Assembly: GCF_001640805.2 (NCBI RefSeq)
Contig: NC_066848.1
Location: forward strand, 24,267,512-24,331,511
Reading direction: 5' to 3'
Source: Lates calcarifer
Taxonomy: Eukaryota > Chordata > Actinopteri > Centropomidae
Length of the DNA: 64,000 nucleotides
The position numbers and the translations under genes are program-made. Every line of letters starts with the position of its first letter. Position 1 is the stretch's first letter. This document shows, one piece after another, positions 46,993 to 57,430 of the stretch. The notes under the pieces are model-generated. The model was given only the letters and a program-made list of their open reading frames with translations, did no database searches and was not told the origin of the DNA.

Positions 46993-47239
46993 GTTCAGAG
47001 ACAAACTGCAATTTTAATCCACTTCACACCCGATTCTACCACCTAAAAATGGCAAGTTCTATCTTCACAGCCCAAAACTTGAGGACCACTAGTCAAGTGG
47101 CAGGTAGGAATCAGGACCACTGGATGGAGAACCATGCTCTACAACAAGAAATTTGGCACCTCAGGGACCCATTCAGCAGGGAGAGGGCCAACTGCTGTAG
47201 AGAATACAACTGGAGAATTAATAGATAGATTAATAGATA

Positions 47240-47273
47240 GAACTTTCTCATGAGTTGCCTCATGAGAAAGTTC
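47240..47273. repeat. Perfect 15-bp hairpin, 4-base loop
   Basis: GAACTTTCTCATGAG at 47240-47254 pairs exactly with 47259-47273 around TTGC. It follows ATAGATAGATTAATAGATAG and lies inside the DIRS-like relic. Confidence 0.93.
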
Positions 47274-47343
47274 CAGGTAAAGAAGAACAAAAATAAGGTT
47301 CTCCAATAAGACCTGAAGCTCAGTCAGAACAAACTTAGCAGCC

Positions 47344-47804
47344 TTGACTGTTGTTCCCCTGGGCTTACTTTTGCTGTGTCCTCTGCAGAGCTGGCTAAAC
47401 AGACTTCACTTGGACACCAAGTGGCACAGGCACAGGAGGCTCAGGGGGTCACAGCAGTGCCTCTTCATTCTGGTTCTGTGGAGAAAGAGGTTTTATGTGA
47501 TGAGGGGCATCCCCATGGGCTCCGTCCCATCTCAACTGGAAACTGTCAAAACGGATGTCCAGTGTGGGAGAACAGAGCATTCCAGGGGTACTGGTCTGCT
47601 CAGGACTCCTTGAGGCACATCAGTTTTCTGGAGCTACCGGCGTTTGCACATGGCCCTCAGGCATTTCCTGCAATAACTGAGGGGGAAACATGCTCATCCG
47701 GTCAGACAACACCTCAACTGTATACCATATACAGTTGTCTTTGCCTCAGAGCCGTTGATCCACTTTGGTTCTCTCTGGCAGAGGAGACCAGCCCTCGGAT
47801 TTAG
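47344..47804 (+). pseudogene. DIRS-like RT/RNase H fragment
   Basis: Frame starting at 47344 gives SWLNRLHLDTKWHRHRRLRG and MRGIPMGSVPSQLETVKTD, matching the end of RT and the first RNase H strand with its Asp. A +1 shift leads to the 47376 frame with LRHISFLELPAF (catalytic Glu). A further shift gives RSDNTSTVYHI near 47700 (catalytic Asp). All three acidic residues can be traced, but across three frames, so no protein is possible. Confidence 0.72.
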
Positions 47805-47859
47805 CATTTGTGCATCTGGCCCCTGGAGGGTCCAAGACATTACTAAGTGGTTGGACTGA

Positions 47860-48478
47860 TAGCTCCAGTTTGGGACCTGCCCCCAATGTTGGATGCTCTA
47901 TGCTTGCCTCCCATTGAGAGCCTTGCCTGTGCTCAGATGGATCTTTGTTAAAACAACTTTTCTCCATGCCACTATATCAGCGAAGCATGCCAGTGAACTG
48001 CATGCTCTGTCCATGAGTGATTTGTGTCTGAGGTGGAACCCAGATGGTTAAGGTGTCACTTTTTTGACCAAATACAGCATTCCTCCCCAAGGTGCTGTCA
48101 CAGTCACACCTCAACCAGCCTGTACAGTTGGCACGGTTTACTCCCTACTGACAGAGGGGGACAAGTCAAGCCTATGTCGACGCTACAATGAGTGTACAAC
48201 AAGCTGAACAGCTTTTTGTCTGTCATTGCAGCCCTAAACAAGGTTGTGCTCTTTCCAAACAGCGCTTGTCCCACTGGATTGTGCACTTCATCATCCATGT
48301 ATATAGGGTGAGTGATCGCCCTCCACCACATGGAGTCAGGTGCCACTCAGTCAGGAACATCGCCACATCATGGGTGGCCCTGAAAGGAGTGCTGGTGATT
48401 CCTTGTGACATTGTTGGTATTAGACATCCAGTGCTTAAAGCACCACCTCTAGCAGTCAGGAGGGATGAAGTAGAATGA
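47860..48478 (+). pseudogene. DIRS-like tyrosine recombinase, decayed
   Basis: Pieces: WDLPPMLDALCLPP, SAKHASELHALSMSDL (47977-48025), RWNPDG then TAA (48049), a shifted segment with PNTAFLPKVLSQSHLNQPVQ and AYVDATMSV, then the 96-codon frame at 48188-48478 with ALSKQRLSHWIVHFI and GVRCHSVRNIATSWVALKG. The H-x-x-R box (HSVR, His codon 48344, Arg codon 48353) is kept. The first catalytic Arg of the family (SAKRV) is His here (codon 47986-47988), and the C-terminal block that should carry the tyrosine nucleophile is not visible. Inactive. Confidence 0.78.
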
Positions 48479-48560
48479 AAGTTATGAATGTAACTACAGA
48501 CATTGTTGGTACATTCATATAACCATAGTTATATTTGTAACTTTCGATTTCCTGCATCTA

Positions 48561-49199
48561 TCACTGCATTTAGTAGTAGTTTGTAATGGTACAGTCAGGT
48601 GTTCAAAAACATATTGTCCAATGTAGGACCTTGTCTCTCTGTTGATGAGAGCTTGAAGAACCTGTTGAAAATATAGTCACTGAAATGTCATTAAAAGCTT
48701 CTGCTCCATATCAGATTCTGCTTCAAATCAGATTTACTTGATTAATCTCCATTATTTATGTTCTAAAACCATGATTACATTCTGAGTAACACCTTGACAA
48801 GTGACCAACCAGAAACAACATATATGCAGCACTTTTCTCATGATTCCTGGTGGGGGTGGCCCTGATTTGCACTCATTGCACTCATTACCACTCCTGACGC
48901 AAAAATGCCCAAACCACAAAATAGAGTCCCGCAAGTACTCAAAAGCTTGTGCAAAGAGCTGTCCACATATTTCTTTTTACTATATAGTATATTTGGTTTT
49001 ATCTCTGGCTTGGAAAACTTCTTATATTCTTACACATTCATTACACTTTTGATTAGAATTAGTAGTAAAATAATCTGAAAACAGATATACATTAGCAGAA
49101 TTGATGGAATAATCAGCCCTGAAAAAGACAGACAGATGTAATGAACCCATTCCCAAGTGGAAACAAAACCTTCCACATGTCAGTGAACATCTATCAGTA
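48561..49199. other. Noncoding, no feature recognised
   Basis: AT-rich spacer between the DIRS relic and the next complex island. Confidence 0.5.
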
Positions 49200-49600
49200 T
49201 TCTACTGTCTCATTAGGGGCAATGATGAAGGTGCAAATGCCATCCCAGTCAAATCTCTTTTACTACCTCTATTGGACAGACAGCTTAACGTGACGTTATT
49301 TAGAATTAATGTAATTCACTGAGAGAGATCCAAGGTCCATTGTACCTTAGATATGTCTTCTTTTGTCTGGGGCCTAGAACAATGCTCTGTCATTTTAGCA
49401 GAAGCTAATATGATTAAAGCACTCTGACAATAGACGATGTAATTCATTTCATCATTAGGGATTGCGGACTGGGCCAAGAGAGGGGGTAGATTATTGAGGC
49501 TGCATGCTAATTCAGCCCAGCGGAGAAGACAGACAGCCAAATGGACTAGCTGAGAAATATCACTTAAAGCTGAAACTTCAGAAAAAGAAACCTTTTTTTT
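49200..49600. promoter_or_regulatory. Candidate conserved noncoding element
   Basis: Long complex block: CTCATTAGGGGCAATGATG, AACGTGACGTTATTTAG, ATTAATGTAATTCACTG, AAGCTAATATGATTAAAGC, GATGTAATTCATTTCATC, ATTAGGGATTGCGGAC and TGCATGCTAATTCAGCC. Repeated TAATTC/CATTAG cores; a CRE-like TGACGT at 49291-49296. It terminates at a T/A-run (49593-49620). No repeat words and no coding frame. Confidence 0.42.
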
Positions 49601-49869
49601 TAAAAAAAAAAAAAAAAAAAGGTCCACCACACCATGTTAAGTGTGCAGTGGAAAATCATCAATCATGTGACCAGAGGGGATTTATGAAGTGTAATAATAG
49701 AAATAATCCACAACGCACTCCTGGTGAGGAATGGTAGAGGTATATGTTTCAATAGGGGATGACGCCAAAACACAGAGAGCAGCGCTTCTTGTTTTGAAAT
49801 AGTCCTCCATTTACTGACAATTGTGCTCTATTACTGTTCTTAGTCACAAGAGATTGGACACTTAGCCTC
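49601..49869. other. A-run and unique spacer
   Basis: T8 A20 at 49593-49620, then unassigned sequence. Confidence 0.5.
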
Positions 49870-50275
49870 TCCTGAAGGCCTGCTTCTCATAAGTGTCTGA
49901 GCAGAGCTAGACGGTGCCATCTGACAAGTCTTTCATCTTCAGGGAGTGCCTGGCACTCTTTCTAAGCTCCCAGTCACTGCAGGAATACCACTTCACATGT
50001 TTGCCTATAAAGTTACATGCCCATTAGGCCACCGCAGAAGAAGTGTGCAATATTTACCGTCTGGACGATTAGGAATAAGCCTCAAATAATATCAAATTCT
50101 GCTACCCACACCAAGAAACTGGGCGCTAGCATGAGAACAAAAACATCCTCCAGTATGCTTGACAGTGGGGGCCAAATTATGACAGAAATGCAGCATAGGT
50201 GGAAACTTACTGGAGCAATAGGAGTTGCCAATTTTGAATGCACTTTCAGAGCTTTCTTAAAGACTTTTTAAAGTC
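49870..50275. promoter_or_regulatory. Candidate conserved noncoding element
   Basis: Complex sequence with TACATGCCCATTAGGCCACC, GTGCAATATTTACCGTCTG, GACGATTAGGAATAAGCC, GGGCGCTAGCATGAG and GCCAAATTATGACAG. An 84-codon frame at 50017-50271 spans it without a known domain; frames across constrained noncoding blocks are common. Confidence 0.35.
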
Positions 50276-50352
50276 TCAGGACACAGCAGCAGTGAGTTTG
50301 GAGTGTGTTTCATATGTGTAAATACACTGTCTTTCAAAAATAAAGGTTTAAG

Positions 50353-50400
50353 GTTGTGTGTGTGTGTGTGTGTGTGTGTATGCGTGTATGCGTGTGTGTA
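50353..50400. repeat. (TG)n / (GTGTATGC)n microsatellite
   Basis: About 13 TG units followed by degenerate GTGTATGC units. Confidence 0.93.
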
Positions 50401-50589
50401 TATAGCTCCTGTTTGGTAAGCTTGCTAAAGATCCAAACTATACAGAGGACACCAGGTTTTCCTCTATGTTGGTGTGTGAACACAAAGCTCAGAAAAAGTT
50501 TCCAGAGACAGCAACCAAGCCAAAATGAGGAAAATGTATGTTCTGCAAGGTGGGATCATTAATAATACAGTGACTAGTGAATGTCGTGG

Positions 50590-50770
50590 GGAACAATGGC
50601 ATTGTGTAGAAAAGAGATGACGAATCCTCCTCTCTTTTCTCTTGGAGACGGCTCTATCTATTAATTACTTTTATGTCTTCATTCATTATTTCATACCATT
50701 CCAATGCCCAGAGTGATTTTTAATCGCCTATGGCAATACAGTTCACCATGTAAAGCTCAATACAAATTTT
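50590..50770. promoter_or_regulatory. Candidate conserved noncoding element
   Basis: GAGATGACGAATCCTCC, TATTAATTACTTTTATG and GTGATTTTTAATCGCCTATG make a compact island before the repeat fragment at 50811. Confidence 0.3.
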
Positions 50771-50810
50771 CATTGCACTGAATTTGTCCCATCTGGTCAC
50801 TGTGGTCACC

Positions 50811-50910
50811 AGTAGGGGAAAGTACATACTGGTGTACTCAAGTACTGTCCTTAAGCATCATTTTGATACACTGTATGCTTTCTGTGCTACTCCTTCTAGT
50901 CCACTACTAT
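50811..50910 (-). mobile_element. hAT-type MITE fragment, opposite orientation
   Basis: AGTAGGGGAAAGTACATACT, GTACTCAAGTACTGTCCTTA, AGTCCACTACTA follow the right-end-to-centre order of the same MITE family as 13549, inverted. Only one end is preserved. Confidence 0.5.
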
Positions 50911-52599
50911 AAACCTGAAAATGTACTTCTACATACTTATTGTAACTGTAACTAAGCAAACTTCATTAGTGTTGTACCATCACTTGTAATTGGTTAAATG
51001 GTCAGTTTACTAAAACTATCAAAAGAAAACCTGTATTTTCTTATATACAGTATGTACACAGTATATTCCATAAGTAAATGGATAGATTTGTTTTTGTGTG
51101 CTTTGGTTTTGAGATTTATCTAGAGATGGGTAAAAAGTAGTTCCAGTGAGGTGTTGCAGACTCACAAAACTATTTGCATAGCCATATAACACAAAGGGTA
51201 AGTCAGTAGATCTGGATTTTCTTAATGGATTATCACCATTTGTAGGTTTTAAGCCACACTGAACGACTGTCTCAGTGGAGGCCTGTACACACTATGGTGT
51301 CAGCTGAACACTGTAACTATTACTTCCTTTGGCTGTGTTTTTCTCCTTGGTTTATGTTCTAATTTTTAAATTCTGTAATGCATGTTGGACAACCAATATA
51401 CACATATTTGTTGATTTATACTATGAGGAAAGTAGAACATTTTGTGATCATAGAAGCATGAAGTCTCAATAAATATACACTGTATATAAAAAAAGACAGT
51501 GACAACCTGGCAACAAGGAAAAACACACTAAAATATGGTACAATACTTTGATGTTCAAAAACTATAAAACAGTGATTACTAGTTGTACTACAAATACAGT
51601 ATACAGCTATTTTACAGTTAGAGTTCTTCTGTACCCATGAAATGTTTGTCATTTAATGAAAAATAAACATAAAAAACATAAAAATATTACATATAAAATA
51701 GTAACCACCTTTGAATGACATATGATGATAAATTACAGATTAACACCTGTTGTTATAATTAGAAATTACTAGTACTGCTTCTGGTTTTATTGCTACTTTT
51801 ATCTATATCATTACTATTATCACCACTATCATTACTACTACTGTATTATTGGTATCACTTTACATTTCTTTTACATGGAATCCATGTTATGCAATGGCTG
51901 ACATTTAAGTGTATTCACTTAAGTGTCAGTAAACACAACATGATTACTGGGGGGTTAACTAACAATGCACATAATTTCAGTCACTGTGCCTACTTTGCAT
52001 TTTTCGGAACACTAACTGTAAACTACCAAAAACACTGTTGAAACAATGTAAAGAATCATAGCACTACTGACATGTGTCAAGTAACAGCTTTAACAATTTC
52101 AAACACAATTTAACTCAAACTTATGCCTGCAACCACATTGTCTCAAAGCATGCTGGGAAGTTCCACCCACCTACTCCCTAACATGCTACAATATCATTGT
52201 GGATTGCCTCAAGATAAAATGACACATCTAATTATGCATTTAGATGAACTATTTTTCTTAAAAAATACATTTTTAGTTTATTGTTTGTTTTGCTTTCAAA
52301 TAACAGAAAATATCTGTAAAATAATGATTAAATGTGTCAATTTTTTTTCACACATTTTGATCTAGTACAATGATGCAAAAAAAAAAAAGACATCAATACA
52401 TATATTTCACTCTGAATATCATTTACAGTTTTGCCCTGATTTTTAATGAAGTAAATTAACACTTTTTTCACATGGTTTTATAAAAGATTATTTGTTATTT
52501 GACAAAACAAACAAAAAACACAAAAACTCAACAACACAATGTTAATTCTTGAAGTTAAAAATGTTAAAAACTACCCGTTATTTACAGTGTAGGCCTGGG
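50911..52599. other. Noncoding, AT-rich
   Basis: A-run at 52378-52388, ATTACTATTATCAC-type units near 51811-51850, otherwise unassigned. No gene. Confidence 0.5.
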
Positions 52600-53480
52600 A
52601 ACCCCCTTCTTGCCTTTCTGGCCTAGTGCATCAATCTGTCTTGGCAGACTGGACTTTCTGGACTTACAGCTGTTCCTCAGTGCAGCCAGGAAGGTCTGCA
52701 TTACATACATTCTGCAGCAGAAAAGACATCTCAGTAGAATGTATGAATTGGAGACGAAGCTCTGGTCTGGCATTCGGGGTCTGTGGTCGACTTTCCCCCT
52801 CTCCCCTCCATCCTTAACCCTCCACCCAGTCCTTCCATCCCTCCTCCTCTCTCCTCTGCCCCCCCACACTCCTGCCCCCACCCCCAATTGGCTGTGGAAG
52901 ATGGCTTCAGTGAGTCATCTTGGGACCGAGATCAAAGGCAAATTACAGCCGACGTCTATGCAAAATGTAATATGGAAACCCCCCAGCTATGTCCTCACTA
53001 TTGATTTTTCTCTCTCTTCTTCCATCTCCTCTCTCTCACTCTGTCCCTTTCCCCTCATTTCTCCGCTTCATTTTTATCCAAGCACAATACTACGCAGTGT
53101 GAAATTTGAAGAAAAAAGGCCCCTGAACCTTCTTCCAGATGAACCAAAAAAAGAAAACGAATGGGGGGAATGAGTATGATTTGGCTGTCCCTAGTTATGC
53201 CTGTTTGCATTTAGAGTCCATTTTGTGATGTAAGTAGTCATGTTGCTTGTGTGGAGTGCCACTTTAGGCGAGGGTTTGATGTCAAAGTGGGAAGGGTTGT
53301 GATACGTTGCGCCCAGGCCTTTCTCAAATTAAACAAACTCGACAGGCAGCGCTCCTCACACGCAATAGGGTCATATTTGTGAAATATCGGATTTTGGGGT
53401 TAAGATGTAAGTGCGAGGCTAAATGGAGTTCTTCGTCAGATTACTTGCTCTGTGAAGTCATGGTGCCCTGCAGGAAATTG
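52600..53480. promoter_or_regulatory. Candidate conserved noncoding element, open on both strands
   Basis: Two complex blocks, 52600-52790 and 52885-52995, are joined by a C/T-rich tract (52795-52885); a third lies at 53080-53450 with AACTCGACAGGCAGCGCTCC and CACGCAATAGGGTC. A 187-codon plus-strand frame (52610-53173) and a 101-codon minus-strand frame (52582-52887) overlap. Neither shows a domain, and both include Pro/Ser or Gly/Arg runs from the pyrimidine tract. I favour constrained noncoding sequence over a gene. Confidence 0.35.
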
Positions 53481-53823
53481 AAATGAATTGTGAAACATTC
53501 TCTATATAAAAAGCCCATGGCTTTTTTTTTTTGATATGTGAATGTGTGAAATAGTGCTGGAGTCATGTATTTTTGACATGTCAGCATATTCACTGACAAA
53601 GCAGCAATTTCACACAGCAACACACTCACACACACACACACACACACAAGCACATGAAGCAATACACTTAACTTTAGCTTTTTGAGGAAAAGGCTTGTTA
53701 TTTGTCTCATATCGGATGAGTTATAAGACAAAGGAGTAGATTTTTTTAAATACTGTTTTTGGTGTTTTATCTTTATTTGGTTTCACACAGAAAACGGACA
53801 GTGGCCTCTTGTGATAAAGTCCT
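53481..53823. other. Noncoding; (CA)n at 53624-53648
   Basis: T10 at 53522-53531 and a short CA array; nothing else. Confidence 0.6.
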
Positions 53824-54114
53824 GTGTTATGTCAACCCATCCATCCACCCCAGCCTCCCCCTCCAGGCACAGACTACACCGCTCTATATGCTATGTCACC
53901 TAACTTCCGCTTTTCTCCCGTCTTAATGGCTATGGCCGCTAGAGGTCACCTAGCAGTAAAGCAAAACTATGGGATGAAAATAAGCTGGTGGTACAGACGA
54001 CCTATGGGCTCATTTTTTACAAGACGACAGTCTCACTGGAGCAAAGACCTGAGAGCAAAATTCTACAGAAGACATGCTGCTGCATCTAAATCTTATTGTG
54101 TGAGTGCAAAGTAA
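53824..54114 (+). other. Unassigned 96-codon open frame, probably repeat-derived
   Basis: The peptide (PQPPPPGTDYTALYAMSPNF near the start, then basic YRRPMGSFFTRRQSHW) is not low-complexity and has no known domain. The words CTAACTTCCGCTTTTCTCCC and TTAATGGCTATGGCCGCTAG feel like a teleost interspersed repeat, but I cannot name it. Could also be chance. Confidence 0.25.
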
Positions 54115-54929
54115 CAACTAGACACTAGATGACTGTATGAAGAGTTTTATCAAGTCTCCAATCTAAATATTGTGGCAGATGGACAGTAAGCAACACAGAC
54201 TATTGACAGAATAACACTGAAACTCTAAGAGTATGATGCCCCCCCCCCCGCCAGCAGAAATTACACACTTTTTATTATGAATAAAACATATCATGTAAAC
54301 AAACAACGGCAGCATCTGCACTAATTTTCCAATACATTTGAATGAATTTCTTCTGGCAAAATAGTTGTTGAGTAATGAAGGTGTTTGTAATTTGATAAAC
54401 AATGTGCATACAGCTCAAAGCTGTTGATCTGGTTCATCCACAGAGTGCAAGCAGCACAAAGAGTCCCAACAAACAGATACTTTGCTCCCGTCAGAGCGTT
54501 TGTAGGTGTGGCACCAGAGCCTATTGAACTGTGGTAAATATTGTGTCAAAATGAGATTAAAATGCTGCAGGGATGAAATCCAAGCAAAACACCTGGAGTC
54601 CAGAGAGAGACCAATGGAGATATGGAGAGACAGAATGACAGAGAGACCGAGGTGTGTGAGTGGTGAATGACTGGTTCGGAGAGTGTGTCTATATGTGCGT
54701 GTGTGTTTGTGCAGTCCCGCATTCCCATGCACACCGTCAACTTCCCTCTTTGCTTCAGCGTGTTGTTTTTGCTTAAGTGGATGCATGCTTTCAAAGAGTG
54801 TTTGTGAACCTGTGTGTGTTTTTGTTAGTTGCAGCGGTTGCGGCAGTGAGGGGTGGGTGGGGGGGGTTGTCGCAAAGACATTAAAAAAGGGAGGAAAACC
54901 TTTTCTTTTTTTTTTCCATTTGTGTGCAA
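54115..54929. other. Noncoding; G-run and C-run patches
   Basis: C10 at 54240-54249, G-rich 54848-54867, T-rich 54902-54916. The 184-codon minus-strand frame at 54415-54969 carries no family signature. Confidence 0.45.
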
Positions 54930-55120
54930 GCGCGGCGGTGCCAGCTTCAGTGCCCTCAGCCATGGGCACAAAGACGACAGTGACAACCCATTCATTTCCA
55001 TGACGAGCTGTCGCCTGCAGGAGGATAGGTGACTTCTCCCAAGGTTATTTATGGCATTGTTGATCTCTCATTCTCAGAGTCGGTTGGTCTGTCCCTCGTC
55101 ATCCCACATCTCAGCAGCAT
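54930..55120. promoter_or_regulatory. Candidate conserved noncoding element
   Basis: GTGCAAGCGCGGCGGTGCCA, CATGACGAGCTGTCGCCTGC, AGGTTATTTATGGCATTG: CpG-rich for the window and free of repeat words. Confidence 0.32.
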
Positions 55121-55284
55121 CTCTCTCTTTCTGTCGCTATTTATCTCTCTCTAGCTCTTCACCTCATGCTGTCATTAGCCAGACTTGATCTTTCCAAGTA
55201 TTGATGAGTTCATGTTTATAAATGAAATACGCATATGACTTGTGTCTCTGTACACACATGGCTAGTTGAAGCTTTATCTCCAAA

Positions 55285-55480
55285 ATCTGGGCCTGCATTT
55301 ATCAAGCGTCTCAGAATCATTCTACACCCCTTACTTAATTTTGCTGCACCTGTCCAGCTTTCTGCTCTTGTATGGCACCTATGCAGTTTATAATTATAGC
55401 ACTGGCAACAGCAGATTTATCTCTCAGAATTCTTTGAGAAACAATTGATCCTTGATTTCAGAAAGGGCAGACTTTTAATT
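55285..55480 (+). repeat. Interspersed repeat copy A (GGGCCTGCATTTATCAAGC)
   Basis: CTGGGCCTGCATTTATCAAG followed by CGTCTCAGAATCATTC matches, with substitutions, the minus strand of 56235-56295. A known teleost repeat begins GGGCCTGTATTTATAAAGC; the class is unknown to me. Confidence 0.5.
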
Positions 55481-56234
55481 TTTTTGCCTGCGACCACAGA
55501 TTTTTTCCAGCTGAAATGATATTTATGTCACTGATCTAATCGGTCACACCTAGCTAGCCATTTAAGCTAATGTTAACTCCATGGGTTAGTTAAAAACTTT
55601 TGAATATTTATTATATTATATTATATTATATATTATAAGGAGAATTGCAAAAATCATGTTCCAGGCAAAACATCAGCATCCTCATCAGCTAATGAGCTAT
55701 ATAAAAACATGGATATGAAGCACTGATATGGAGCAGCATTACAGGGCAGAGTTAGTTAAGTATTATAAGTATGTTATGAATGATAAGGAAAAGTGTAAAC
55801 ACAGACTAGTCTAACGTAACTATATTCTACTGTGCTTCGCTAACATAATTGTTGCTATTTAACTTTTATCTTTACGGAAAAGGCTGTTAGGATGAGGACT
55901 AGCTGAAGACCAGTGTATTTGCCAAAGATAAAGCAATCCTGGGTACTGACAGCTAAGACTGCTGGAACTTCCTCATATCAAATAAAAAGTACAAAGCTGC
56001 TAATATTAGCTTAAACTCTGGCAGCATCCAGGACTGGCTTCTAGGCAGTGGATAAATACTACACAGTGGATTTGCTGGTCTTTTTTTTTTTCTTTCTTTC
56101 TTTTTTTTAAATTGAGGAGCTATGTGAGTCTCAGACTGACCACAATGACAGGTTAGGAATAGTAATTCCAATATTAATATTGAAGAAGTAAGAAGAAGGC
56201 CTAAAAGAAAGGCTAAATATGCTTCACTTAATTT
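55481..56234. other. Noncoding; (TATTA)n
   Basis: ATTATATTATATTATA tract at 55605-55637, T-rich 56081-56108. Unique-looking otherwise. Confidence 0.5.
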
Positions 56235-56295
56235 TGGGCCAGATAGACCTGATTTCTTACTCTGAGGTGCTTTACAAATACAGGCCCAAAAAGCT
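56235..56295 (-). repeat. Interspersed repeat copy B, inverted
   Basis: On the minus strand TGGGCCTGTATTTGTAAAGC, then ACCTCAGAGTAAGAAATCAG, homologous to copy A about 0.9 kb to the left in the other orientation. Confidence 0.5.
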
Positions 56296-57430
56296 TCAGT
56301 GTAATAGCAATCAGAGTAAGAAAACTAAGCAGATACGTAGTTTGGGCTTACTCCTTCACATATTTACTTTGTCCAGCACTTTTCCTCATGCAGACACACA
56401 TACACATTCATAAAAGCATGGGCACACACTCCTTCACACTCACTCACACATGCACAATGCACTAGTAATGTGATTTAACCTGCTTTGGTGAGCTCTGACG
56501 GGTACTCGACATGATTAAGAGGCAATATGCGGTTGCATACAGCCAAGCTAAAGATGTCTCTTTCTCCAAGTGGCTCCTATTTGCCTGCTCCTTAAGCCCC
56601 TCTTTGCCTCTTCCTCTACATGTCTTTAAAGCACTTCTGAGGCATCTTGGCGGGAGAACTTTACACACACATCATCCACGATCCCTCACTCAGACATAGG
56701 AGCATATCAAATGTAAGTGTAATGGGGAGCTCTGTAGTAATAAGGTGTTTTTAAGGTTCTTTCTGGGAGGCAAAATGCTGGAAAGTTTAGAATGGGTTCA
56801 TCTTTTCAGGTCTTTTTTTTTTTTTTTTTTAAGTACCCCCCTCCATTCCCTTGAGACTGATCACTATGCGCTTGGACTCAGCACTCTGTTGACGCTGAAG
56901 AAGTTTGAAGAAGAAAGAGGGATTGTGAGGAAAAGTGGTCGAGGTAAGAAGACACAGTTTAGATTCAAACTGCTTGACCTCCTGGTTTACATCCAAGTGT
57001 GTGTATCAGCAAAAAGGATTCTTATGTGTTTGTATGCACTCATACTGCATATGCAGACATCTACAGAGCTACTGAGCTGTTCTTCTATACATACCTTTCC
57101 ATCTCTGCAGACTTCCTCCCAGTCCAGTCCTTCCCCTCCTTCCATCCAATCGCATCCCTCCCTCAGTTTTTTTTCTCTTTCCCAACTTCTTTCTCTTTTA
57201 TTCCCGTGTTGTCCTGCCGTTTGCTCGTGGCAAGGCAGGCATCATCTCGTATACATGGTGTGGCGTGCGATGTGGGACTGCGGTAATGCAAGCATCTGCT
57301 CAGGGCTTTTGTGTTCAAAAGATTCAATTAAAAAATAATTACCAAAAGATTAGTGGTAGTCCAGTACGACTGTACTGTTTGAATAGATGTTTCCTTTTCA
57401 TCTGCTGTAATAATAGAATGCTTTTTTAAT
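56296..57430. other. Noncoding; poly(T), CA and pyrimidine patches
   Basis: CA patches 56391-56460, T-run at 56813-56830, C/T-rich 57110-57200. The 197-codon frame at 56745-57338 is supported only by the T-run and pyrimidine tract. The segment 57200-57330 looks more complex. Confidence 0.5.

Larger units (their letters stand above)
46990..48560 (+). mobile_element. DIRS-like (tyrosine recombinase) retrotransposon relic
   Basis: In order on the plus strand: RNase H-like domain pieces (47344-47750), the start of a tyrosine recombinase (WDLPPMLDALCLPP, about 47868-47910), its central part, and the box-II region at 48260-48400. The order RT/RH then recombinase is diagnostic for DIRS-type elements. 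There are several frameshifts and stops, and most of the RT and the RH-recombinase linker are missing. After the final stop (48476) the imperfect inverted repeat GAAAGTTATGAATGTAAC / GTTATATTTGTAACTTTC (48477-48546) may be the element's terminal sequence. The 46986-47228 open frame lies inside but is unassigned. Confidence 0.78.

Noticed and set aside
52582..52887. Minus-strand frame ending GQKGKKGVPRP, collagen-like at first glance
   Set aside because: Only one or two G-X-Y steps, no repeat continuation; the rest is Gly/Arg from a pyrimidine tract.
54415..54969. 184-codon minus-strand frame and overlapping plus-strand frames
   Set aside because: No recognisable domain, Met start not supported, composition shaped by TG-rich and T-rich patches.
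56745..57338. 197-codon plus-strand frame
   Set aside because: Contains an F-run from poly(T) and Ser/Pro-rich pyrimidine translation; the middle has no domain signature.
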